Part shown: in pieces, positions 1 through 6,213 of the stretch
Numbering within the stretch: the first letter of the stretch is position 1
Layout of the letters: the number at the start of each line of letters is the position of its first letter
Origin: Desulfatirhabdium butyrativorans
Lineage (GTDB): Bacteria > Desulfobacterota > Desulfobacteria > Desulfobacterales > DYRK01
DNA: 7,570 bases
Reading direction: 5' to 3'
NCBI GenBank assembly: GCA_020718785.1
Contig: DYRK01000283.1
Coordinates: 1 to 7,570 of the forward strand
The notes under the pieces: model-generated
Told to the model about the DNA's origin: nothing
What the model saw: only the letters and a program-made list of their open reading frames with translations
Databases searched by the model: none
Translations under genes and position numbers: made by a program

Positions 1-16
1 AACCTGCAACTTTCCA

Positions 17-46
17 TTGACATTTTATCTTTATTTATTTTATAAT
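17..46 (+). promoter_or_regulatory. Consensus sigma-70 promoter upstream of the PAS-GrpE gene
   Basis: A perfect TTGACA -35 box (17-22) is followed, after 18 bases of AT-rich spacer, by a perfect TATAAT -10 box (41-46). Transcription would start near 52-54, giving a leader of about 60 bases before the ATG at 113. Both hexamers match consensus exactly, so housekeeping expression is expected. No CIRCE element and no sigma-32-type boxes were seen here, so classical heat-shock control is not supported by the sequence. The region is very AT-rich, so the -10 match alone would be weak evidence; the paired -35 makes it convincing. Confidence 0.75.
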
Positions 47-112
47 TTATCCGATTGAAAAGGAATTTTTATCATAACCGCCCAATCCTTCAATATCAGG
101 AAATCAGACAAA

Positions 113-1234
113 ATGAACGGAGAAGACAAAACTCGGGATCAGGAACTCTCTGACAAATATCATCGGCTCAAGGAAGCGATGCAGGATTTGGAAAAACGCT
201 ACCAGTCGCTTATCGAAACCGATCTTTACGGTATTCAGGAAATTGATATTTACGGGAATATCACCTACATGAATTCGGTCCAGTATCAGATTCTGGGATA
301 TGAGGAAGGAGAACTCAGAGGAACACAGATATGGGACCTGCTCGCATCCGATGACGACCGGAATGAACTGACAGATTATCTGACGCGCATTGCATTGGGA
401 GAATATGCGTCCTTTCCCTGGACCGGAACTTATGTGAAAAAGGACGGCAAAACCGAAGAACTTCAGGTTGACTGGAAATGCAGATGGGGATCCGATGAAA
501 CCGTTACCGGCTTTGTTTCTGTAATCAGCGATATTGTCGGAGCAAGACTGCCTGCCCCTTCTCAGGTTCCTGAAGATTCCGCCAAAACCGGCGAAAAACC
601 GCCCGGAGATGAAAAGGATAAAGAAACTGACGCTTCGGCAAGCATGGAACTGTTGTCAAGCTATCTTAAAGCTGAGGAGGGTCTTTCCGAAAATTACCGC
701 CTGCCGACCGCGGATCATTCGCTGAATCTGAAACTGATCGAAATTCAGGAACAGGTGACCGCGCTGTATCAGGAATTTCAAAGCAAGCTTAAATATGACG
801 CGCATAAAGACAGAATGATTGACAACCTTCACAAAGAGCTTCAGGAATACAAGGGCGATATTCTGAAAAAATACATGAGGGCGATTATCATGGACATTAT
901 TCAGACCATTGACAACATCAGAAAACTCACAGGACATTACCGTTCCCAGTCTCCTTCGGAACAGGACCCCGCGAAACTGCTCAGTCTGCTGGAAAGCGTT
1001 CCCTCTGATCTGGAAGACCTTTTTTACCGGCAGGGGATCAACACCTTTACCTGCGATAAAACTATTTTTGATCCTGCCCGGCAGCGGATATTGAAAACAA
1101 TTGAAACTTCTGATATGTCCAAAGATAAGACGGTCGCAGAACACAGCCGCCCGGGCTATGAATGGGAAGGACAGATTATCCGGCCGGAAATGGTGACTGT
1201 CTATATCTGCAAAACTGCCGACAAAGAAAATTAA
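113..1234 (+). CDS. PAS domain protein with C-terminal GrpE-like nucleotide-exchange domain
   Basis: A 373-residue soluble protein with no signal peptide or membrane segment. A short coiled-coil-like start (about residues 8-32) leads into a PAS domain (about 31-142) with the typical pattern: an N-terminal strand ending in GNITYMNS, then LGYEEGELRG, and a closing GFVSVISDI strand. No cofactor-binding residue can be named. A charged, proline-rich linker (about 145-177) follows. Residues about 203-368 resemble GrpE: a long helix, a helical bundle segment (KKYMRAIIMDIIQTIDNIRK), then the C-terminal beta-domain pattern FDPARQRILKTIETSD and GYEWEGQIIRPEMVTVYI, which parallels GrpE's GYxLxGRxIRxAMVxV ending. 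GrpE proteins release ADP from Hsp70, and the next gene is an Hsp70, so this is probably its exchange factor with sensory input. Canonical GrpE is about 200 residues and has no PAS. The start at 113 has AGGA at 98-101 upstream. Certainty is good for PAS and fairly good for GrpE-like. Confidence 0.85.
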   Translation: MNGEDKTRDQELSDKYHRLKEAMQDLEKRYQSLIETDLYGIQEIDIYGNITYMNSVQYQILGYEEGELRGTQIWDLLASDDDRNELTDYLTRIALGEYASFPWTGTYVKKDGKTEELQVDWKCRWGSDETVTGFVSVISDIVGARLPAPSQVPEDSAKTGEKPPGDEKDKETDASASMELLSSYLKAEEGLSENYRLPTADHSLNLKLIEIQEQVTALYQEFQSKLKYDAHKDRMIDNLHKELQEYKGDILKKYMRAIIMDIIQTIDNIRKLTGHYRSQSPSEQDPAKLLSLLESVPSDLEDLFYRQGINTFTCDKTIFDPARQRILKTIETSDMSKDKTVAEHSRPGYEWEGQIIRPEMVTVYICKTADKEN

Positions 1235-1247
1235 AAAACAATATGAG

Positions 1248-1327
1248 TTACGCACTTGCATGATTTTTAACCGCCGATGGACGCTGATAAACGCTGATGA
1301 ATCAGAAAAATAAATTCAAGTGCGTAA
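1248..1327. repeat. 80-bp element bounded by 11-bp perfect inverted repeats (MITE-like)
   Basis: TTACGCACTTG at 1248-1258 is repeated in perfect inverse orientation as CAAGTGCGTAA at 1317-1327. The interior contains a 10-bp-period direct repeat: ACGCTGAT at 1281-1288 and 1291-1298, preceded by the related CCGCCGAT at 1271-1278. No coding sequence lies inside. The ends look like the terminal inverted repeats of a small non-autonomous transposable element, but no clear target-site duplication is visible, so it could equally be a structured intergenic repeat. It lies between the PAS-GrpE gene and the Hsp70 gene and would be transcribed in their shared message. Confidence 0.6.
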
Positions 1328-1357
1328 GTCCTGAAACGGGGTCGGATACCCGGCATC

Positions 1358-1375
1358 CGGAATCATGATATTCCG
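1358..1375. repeat. Short inverted repeat CGGAAT-N6-ATTCCG in Hsp70 leader
   Basis: CGGAAT (1358-1363) and ATTCCG (1370-1375) are perfect inverse copies around a 6-base spacer, CATGAT. The dyad geometry would suit a dimeric repressor operator or a small hairpin. It lies about 60 bases upstream of the Hsp70 start codon. No regulator is identifiable from the sequence, so the role is unknown. Confidence 0.4.
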
Positions 1376-1391
1376 CCATTTTTCATAGCAG

Positions 1392-1410
1392 AGCGGGTTT
1401 CAAACCCGCT
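1392..1410. repeat. Near-perfect palindrome AGCGGGTTT-C-AAACCCGCT before Hsp70
   Basis: Nine-base arms (1392-1400 and 1402-1410) flank a single central C. As RNA it would form at least a 6-bp GC-rich stem (AGCGGG/CCCGCT) closing a TTTCAAA loop. Only three T residues follow (TTTACA), so it is a weak candidate for a terminator or attenuator. It ends six bases before the Shine-Dalgarno region of the Hsp70 gene, so folding could affect translation. It may instead be a dispersed intergenic palindrome. Confidence 0.5.
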
Positions 1411-1415
1411 TTACA

Positions 1416-1422
1416 TAAGGAG
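1416..1422 (+). promoter_or_regulatory. Ribosome binding site of the Hsp70 gene
   Basis: TAAGGAG lies 10 bases before the ATG at 1433. This strong Shine-Dalgarno match fixes the start and gives the MSAKSKKIFGIDLGTT N-terminus expected for an Hsp70. Confidence 0.75.
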
Positions 1423-1432
1423 TCACAGACAG

Positions 1433-3097
1433 ATGAGCGCGAAAAGCAAAAAAATTTTCGGAATTGATCTCGGTACAACCTATTCGTCCCTTGCCATGGT
1501 GGATGATTACGGCAAACCCGTTGTTATCCCCAATTCGGACAATCAGCATATCACGCCTTCGGTGGTCTTCTTTGACGGTGAGAATGTGGTGGTCGGAGAA
1601 GTGGCAAAAGAAAGCTCCAAGATATATCCCAATGACGTGGTAAGCTTTGTAAAACGCTCCATGGGGGAACCGGCTTTTATTTTCGAACATGACGGGAAGA
1701 TGTTCCGTGCCGAGGAAATTTCCAGTTTCATTATCCGGAAAGTCGTTCAGGACGCGGAACTGTATCTTAATGAAAAGATCACGGATGTGGTGATCACCTG
1801 TCCGGCATATTTCGGAATAAACGAACGCGAAGCCACCCGGAGAGCCGGCGAGATCGCGGGCTACAATGTCCGGCAGATCATCAACGAACCCACAGCGGCT
1901 GCGATTGCCTACGGCACGCTGGAATCCATGGGCGACAAGGTGGTTCTGGTTTACGATCTCGGAGGAGGAACTTTCGACATCACCATGATTGATATCCAGT
2001 CCAATGCAATCGAGGTGATCTGCACAGGCGGAGATCACAATCTCGGAGGCAAAGACTGGGATGACCGGATTGTGGCTTATCTGCTTCAGGAATTTCAGAA
2101 CACGACCAAGACCGAAGAGGATATTCTCGAAGACCCGGATACCTGTCAGGACCTGCTGCTTTCCGCGGAAAAAGCCAAAAAAGTGCTGTCTCAGCGCGAT
2201 AAAACACCGGTATTGATAACTCACGGCGGAGAACGTGTAAAAGTCCTTCTGGAACGGAAAAAATTCGAAGAGATAACTCAGGATCTGCTTGAACGCACCG
2301 TTGCTCTTACCCATGAAATGCTTGAAGAAGCAAAGAAAAAAGGCTACTGGAATTACGACGAGATCATTCTGGTGGGCGGTTCATCGCGTATGCCTCAGGT
2401 AGCGACACGGATCGCACAGGAATTTTCCACCACACCGAGAATTTTCGATCCGGATGAAGCTGTGGCAAAAGGTGCGGCCATTTACGGATGGAAGCTTTCC
2501 ATAAATGAAGGCATGAAGCAGAAAGCCGCGGAAAAAACCGGCAAAACCGCGGAACAGCTTGAAGCAGTCAGCGATGAGGAACTGAACGGTGTTCTGGAAG
2601 AAGTGGAACAATTAGTTGCCGATGACACTGGATATGACATCTCCGATATCAAACGCTCCAGAGTCCAGATCAAAAATGTCACAAGCAAAAGTTTCGGCAT
2701 AATTGCCCATGATTCCAACGATCAGGAAGTCATATTCAACCTGATTCTCAAAAACACGGCTGTCCCCACCGTTATCACAAAAACATTCGGCACTGCGATT
2801 GACGATCAGGAAGCGGTCTCTATCCAGATCATGGAAAATGAAAGCAGCGAAACCATCGCTCCCCCTGAACAGGCTGTTGTCATAGGCACGGCAGTGCTGA
2901 ATCTTCCCACAGGACTTTCAGCCGACACACCGATTGATATCACATTCAAACTCAACGAAGAAGGGCGTCTTGAAATTACCGCGGTAGAATCCAGCGAATC
3001 CCGCCGCATCAAAGCCACCGTAAAAACACGTTCCGTTATTCAGGGCGAAGAATTCGAAAAGGCAAAAGCCCGGAGCAAAAGTATTGCGGTTTCGTGA
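1433..3097 (+). CDS. Short, lidless Hsp70 (DnaK-like) chaperone
   Basis: A 554-residue Hsp70-family ATPase, against about 640 in canonical DnaK. The nucleotide-binding domain is intact: phosphate-1 loop GIDLGTTYSS (10-19), a lysine at about 74 in FVKR matching the catalytic lysine, NEPTAAAIAYG (151-161), phosphate-2 VYDLGGGTFDIT (173-184) with the conserved Thr180, and adenosine motif ILVGGSSRMPQV (312-323). Residues about 354-410 form a charged helical insertion after the last NBD helix, where DnaK has only about ten residues. The usual VLLLDVTPLSLG linker is replaced by VQIKNVTSKSFG (411-422). A beta substrate-binding domain follows (to about 535), including NEEGRLEITA, but the protein stops soon after, so the helical lid is missing. 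It lies between a GrpE-like and a J-like gene and probably works with both. Two tandem stop codons (TGATGA) end it. Hsp70 membership is certain; its substrate is unknown. Confidence 0.95.
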   Translation: MSAKSKKIFGIDLGTTYSSLAMVDDYGKPVVIPNSDNQHITPSVVFFDGENVVVGEVAKESSKIYPNDVVSFVKRSMGEPAFIFEHDGKMFRAEEISSFIIRKVVQDAELYLNEKITDVVITCPAYFGINEREATRRAGEIAGYNVRQIINEPTAAAIAYGTLESMGDKVVLVYDLGGGTFDITMIDIQSNAIEVICTGGDHNLGGKDWDDRIVAYLLQEFQNTTKTEEDILEDPDTCQDLLLSAEKAKKVLSQRDKTPVLITHGGERVKVLLERKKFEEITQDLLERTVALTHEMLEEAKKKGYWNYDEIILVGGSSRMPQVATRIAQEFSTTPRIFDPDEAVAKGAAIYGWKLSINEGMKQKAAEKTGKTAEQLEAVSDEELNGVLEEVEQLVADDTGYDISDIKRSRVQIKNVTSKSFGIIAHDSNDQEVIFNLILKNTAVPTVITKTFGTAIDDQEAVSIQIMENESSETIAPPEQAVVIGTAVLNLPTGLSADTPIDITFKLNEEGRLEITAVESSESRRIKATVKTRSVIQGEEFEKAKARSKSIAVS

Positions 3098-3174
3098 TGA
3101 GGTGAGAGGTACGAGGTGAGGGGTACGAGGGTAAGATTGATGCCTCTGACCCTCACCTCTGACCCCTGACCTCT
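3098..3174. repeat. Heptanucleotide tandem repeat array in both orientations (hairpin-forming)
   Basis: The left half is a run of 7-base units: GAGGTGA (3099-3105), GAGGTAC (3106-3112), GAGGTGA (3113-3119), GGGGTAC (3120-3126), GAGGGTA (3127-3133). The right half has the same unit on the other strand: TCACCTC (3153-3159), TGACCCC (3160-3166), TGACCTC (3167-3173). GAGGTGAGGG (3113-3122) pairs perfectly with CCCTCACCTC (3150-3159) across a 27-base spacer. The array starts directly at the Hsp70 stop codon and ends 18 bases before the next start. It could form an intercistronic RNA hairpin that stabilises or attenuates the message. The 15-base core CCCTCACCTCTGACC recurs at 6190-6204. Confidence 0.8.
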
Positions 3175-3182
3175 AAAAAAAT

Positions 3183-3186
3183 GAGG
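3183..3186 (+). promoter_or_regulatory. Ribosome binding site of the membrane J-like gene
   Basis: GAGG is followed by six bases and the ATG at 3193. An earlier ATG at 3181 is closed by TAA after two codons, so 3193 is the correct start. The GAGGT resembles the neighbouring heptad repeat unit, so the repeat family may have supplied this site. Confidence 0.65.
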
Positions 3187-3192
3187 TAATAT

Positions 3193-6150
3193 ATGGAGAA
3201 AGAAAATTATTATCTGCTGCTTGAACTTTCTGTCGAACCCGCGGAAAAAGATATTAAGGTGATCGAGGAAGCTTTGAAGAAAAAGCAGAGTCAGTGGAGC
3301 CGGTACCGCAATCATCCTACAAAAGCGATCAAGGCAAAGCAGTATATTGACATGATTCCGCAAATCCGGAAGGTTATGACAGACCCTGAACTCAGGCAGA
3401 AAGAAGCTGTCGAGGCAAAAAAGATACTTGGCAACAATGAAACGAACAAATACTCGAAACTTGACAGACATCTTGAACTCCTGATGAGCAAGGGCGGCAT
3501 GACCAAAAAAGAGATTGCCAAGCTTGCAAAGATGCACGGTATCGAAGAAAATGCCATCCGGGAACGGGTAAAGAAAAAGGAAAAAATTTTCAAAATTGAT
3601 AAGCAGATATCTCTTCTCATGGAAAAAGGGGAGGTTCCTGACAAAAAAATCGCAGGGTTGGCAAAGCAGTACGCTATCGGCGAAGATAAAATCCGCGAGT
3701 GGATTGCAAAAAAGAAAGAAGCTGTTTTCACGGATATTGACTCCTACATAGCGTCACGCTCCGCAAACGAAGGCTTTGTAACCGAGACTGCTATCGCCAG
3801 ATTAGCGAAACTTTACTCATGCACGCAAGGCGATATCATGATGCGCCTGAAAAACTGCGCGGTCAGGAAAGAAGACCGGAAAACCGAAAAACCGGAGACT
3901 CTGGACCGCAGCATTGAAAGGCTTATCAGCGACAATCTGAAAATTGCCGGAAAATCATCGCTGTATGATTTTCTCGGTCTTTCCGCGGATTCGAGTCTTG
4001 CCGCGCTTCAGAAAACATCCAGAGAAAAAGAGATCGAAATCCGTAAAATCGGACAGAAAGATGCTGTTGCCACCGCAAGCGGCGCGCTGGCGGGCCACTG
4101 CATAGTGATTTTCAGTTCCAAAGCGAGCCGGAACGCTTATGATCTGACGCGTTCCCGTACCCGTCTTACGGAACTCAACAGCGATATTGATGTCGCGGGC
4201 ATAGAGGGAAAAATCCGACCTGAATATTTCGATATCCTTATCAGAACAGCAATGAAAAATGATATGGATATAGAAGATGCGGTTGAATACGTCAAGGCAT
4301 ACTGCGAAAAAGAGAAATGGATCATCAGGGAAAAAAAAAAGTTGATGACCATAGACGGCAGGAAGCTGACCCTCCTTGAAAAATGGGTCATCGAACTTGA
4401 TCCCAAAAAGAAAAGCTTCTGGATTCTTGCCGGCGCTGCCGCGGGGGTGATGCTTATTGTAATCGGCAGTATTGTTTTCACAGGACATGTCATACAGACC
4501 AACCGCCTGAAAAATGCCTATAAGACGGTTTTGACAAGTCTGGAGGGCCGTCAGAATCTTAGAGAACAGGAACGCGTATTGCAGGATTTTCTCGACAGTT
4601 ACGGAGAAACCGAGTATGCGCCCGCTGTAAACAATAAGATCAGAGAAATCCGCAGGCAGATGGAGGAACAGGATTTTGCGGAAACCGTCAAAGATGCAGA
4701 AAAATTATATGCCGATAAAAAATTCGAGGAAGCAAAAATATTTTTCGAACAATATCTCGGCAAATACCCCAAAGGCATCCATGTCAATGAAATCAAAGAA
4801 AAAGCTGCCCAAATTCCTGTATTGATCGAGAACAGGGATTATGAGGCACTGTCAGCGGTCGCGAATCGGAATTTTGCAGAGAAAATCAAGGCATATAATG
4901 ACTATTTCACAAAATATCCGGAAGGCAGTCATATCGAGGATGTGAAAAAACTGATTGTGGATATGATCTCCGAAGTTTTCAGAACATTGCAGCAAAATCT
5001 GAACCAGTGCGAAAAGCAACTGGAATGGGAAAAATGTATGCAGTTGTGTGATGACTTCATCGCCCGTTTCGGCGGGACCGAAGAGGCAACCGCGGCAGAG
5101 GGTCTGAAAATCAAATATTATAAGAGAATACAGCATAATGCCGATCTGACTGCTATGAAGAAGGAAGCAGAACTCAGAGTTCAGAATGAGGATGAGCCTG
5201 ATTATGTCGGAGCAAAACAGATATATGAGATGTATCTGGAGGCAAATCCCGAAGCTCCTGCTTATCTGAAACAGATGATTGAAGGTGAAATCGCGGGATG
5301 GGAAAAAAGACATAAAGCCTATCTTCAGGAAGAGGAACAATGGCAGAGCCTTTCAGAATACTGTGCGGAGCCTAAGAACGGCCTGAGTGACAAATTGCTG
5401 AAGGCGGAAACCTATCTGAAACAGAATCCCCCTGAACGGCATACTGAGGAAGCATCGGAATTGCTCGCCGATCTTCAGAATAAAAAGAAAATCGAGGATG
5501 CGGATCAGCAGACGGCGAGGAGCGAAAGTGATTGGCGTGATCTGATTTTATCGAGTAAAAATGCTCGGATTCCGGTATCTGAAAGAGTCAATAAAGCAGA
5601 GGCGTATATCCGGGAAAATCAGGGCGGAAAATATATCAGAGATGCTGCAGCCCTTCTTGAGCAGTTGAAAGAAGAGAAAAAGGCTGAAGATGAGCGGATA
5701 AAAGCGGAACAGGCTCTTGCAGCAAAGCGCCAGAAAGAATTGAAACGTATGTCCGAGCTTGTCAGACAGACAGGCGGGCGTTTCGCTGACAGCGGGAACG
5801 GCGTCATCAGCGACAGCAAAACCGGTCTGATGTGGTCCTCGCTTGACTCATCCGCGGATATCGGACAATGTGTTGATTATCAGACCGCGATGCAGTATGT
5901 GGAAAGTCTTACTGCCGGCGGGTATGAGGACTGGCGCCTGCCCACGGTCAGCGAACTGGTGGGAATCTATAAAAACAGACCCTTTTTTCCGCCCGGCGAA
6001 GGCGCGTGGTACTGGTCATCCGACATTCTCTGGCACGGCTGGAACAAACAGGTTTACATCGTTACATCCAAACAGGAACTTGCATGGAACAAAGATCAGG
6101 CTGATCTGTTCAAATGCGGGTCGGTGCGGGCTGTGAGAAGCGGGAAATAA
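3193..6150 (+). CDS. Membrane-anchored J-like co-chaperone with helical repeats and C-terminal DUF1566 domain
   Basis: A 985-residue protein not assignable to a named gene. Residues 5-75 look like a J domain (NYYLLLELSVEPAEKDI..., ending TDPELRQKEA), but the HPD tripeptide reads HPT (41-43). Residues about 88-221 hold three related units of about 45 residues with the pattern D..I..L...G.....IA.LAK......I..R.KK. A second J-like stretch (256-320) starts YDFLGLSADSS and ends SKASRNAYD, with no HPD at all. One membrane helix (about 409-429, FWILAGAAAGVMLIVIGSIV) follows a KKK cluster, so the N-terminal half should be cytoplasmic and the rest periplasmic. Residues about 440-830 are TPR-like and coiled helical repeats (for example FEEAKIFFEQYLGKYPKG). 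Residues about 861-983 match DUF1566/Lcl_C: TGLMW, YEDWRLPTVSEL, YWSSD and a terminal VRAVRSGK. There is no N-terminal signal peptide. It sits directly after the Hsp70 gene, suggesting it recruits that Hsp70 to the membrane. Domain calls are by eye; the function is inferred. Confidence 0.85.
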   Translation: MEKENYYLLLELSVEPAEKDIKVIEEALKKKQSQWSRYRNHPTKAIKAKQYIDMIPQIRKVMTDPELRQKEAVEAKKILGNNETNKYSKLDRHLELLMSKGGMTKKEIAKLAKMHGIEENAIRERVKKKEKIFKIDKQISLLMEKGEVPDKKIAGLAKQYAIGEDKIREWIAKKKEAVFTDIDSYIASRSANEGFVTETAIARLAKLYSCTQGDIMMRLKNCAVRKEDRKTEKPETLDRSIERLISDNLKIAGKSSLYDFLGLSADSSLAALQKTSREKEIEIRKIGQKDAVATASGALAGHCIVIFSSKASRNAYDLTRSRTRLTELNSDIDVAGIEGKIRPEYFDILIRTAMKNDMDIEDAVEYVKAYCEKEKWIIREKKKLMTIDGRKLTLLEKWVIELDPKKKSFWILAGAAAGVMLIVIGSIVFTGHVIQTNRLKNAYKTVLTSLEGRQNLREQERVLQDFLDSYGETEYAPAVNNKIREIRRQMEEQDFAETVKDAEKLYADKKFEEAKIFFEQYLGKYPKGIHVNEIKEKAAQIPVLIENRDYEALSAVANRNFAEKIKAYNDYFTKYPEGSHIEDVKKLIVDMISEVFRTLQQNLNQCEKQLEWEKCMQLCDDFIARFGGTEEATAAEGLKIKYYKRIQHNADLTAMKKEAELRVQNEDEPDYVGAKQIYEMYLEANPEAPAYLKQMIEGEIAGWEKRHKAYLQEEEQWQSLSEYCAEPKNGLSDKLLKAETYLKQNPPERHTEEASELLADLQNKKKIEDADQQTARSESDWRDLILSSKNARIPVSERVNKAEAYIRENQGGKYIRDAAALLEQLKEEKKAEDERIKAEQALAAKRQKELKRMSELVRQTGGRFADSGNGVISDSKTGLMWSSLDSSADIGQCVDYQTAMQYVESLTAGGYEDWRLPTVSELVGIYKNRPFFPPGEGAWYWSSDILWHGWNKQVYIVTSKQELAWNKDQADLFKCGSVRAVRSGK

Positions 6151-6156
6151 AGAATA

Positions 6157-6213
6157 AGGTAGAGGTGAGGGGTAAAATGAGCCCATGACCCCTCACCTCT
6201 GACCTCTGACCTC
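6157..6213. terminator. Heptad-repeat hairpin at the convergent gene junction, possible bidirectional terminator
   Basis: AGAGGTGAGGGGT (6161-6173) is a perfect 13-bp inverse of 6188-6200, with a 14-base loop. The stem extends by AGGT/ACCT (6157-6160 with 6202-6205) past a single bulged base at 6201. On the minus strand the stem is followed by a T-rich stretch (TTATTCTTTATTT), so termination of the regulator gene is plausible. For the plus strand the T-rich run (TACTTTTTCATC) begins about 20 bases later. The right half consists of four 7-base units: TGACCCC, TCACCTC, TGACCTC and TGACCTC (6186-6213), the same repeat family as at 3098-3174. It overlaps the stop codon and last six codons of the minus-strand gene. 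Confidence 0.6.

Noticed and set aside
656..1261. Minus-strand open frame of 201 codons opposite the PAS-GrpE gene
   Set aside because: Antisense to a coding frame with clear PAS and GrpE motifs; no motif of its own.
1396..1409. GG-N10-GC spacing resembling a sigma-54 promoter before the Hsp70 gene
   Set aside because: The match is a by-product of the GCGGGTTT palindrome; the surrounding bases do not fit TGGCAC or TTGC, and the start would fall in the ribosome binding site.
1235..1432. CIRCE or sigma-32 heat-shock control site upstream of the Hsp70
   Set aside because: No TTAGCACTC-N9-GAGTGCTAA dyad and no paired CTTGAA/CCCCAT-type boxes were found; the dyads present do not match.
1400..2314. 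Long minus-strand open frame (304 codons) opposite the Hsp70 gene
   Set aside because: It lies antisense to an unmistakable Hsp70 coding region and its translation is rich in F, H and C with no recognisable domain, as expected for a shadow frame.
3098..3174. CRISPR-like array
   Set aside because: Units are only 7 bp, contiguous without spacers, and occur in both orientations; no cas genes are present.
3955..4488. Minus-strand open frame of 177 codons inside the J-like gene
   Set aside because: Low-complexity, Phe-rich shadow of the real plus-strand gene.
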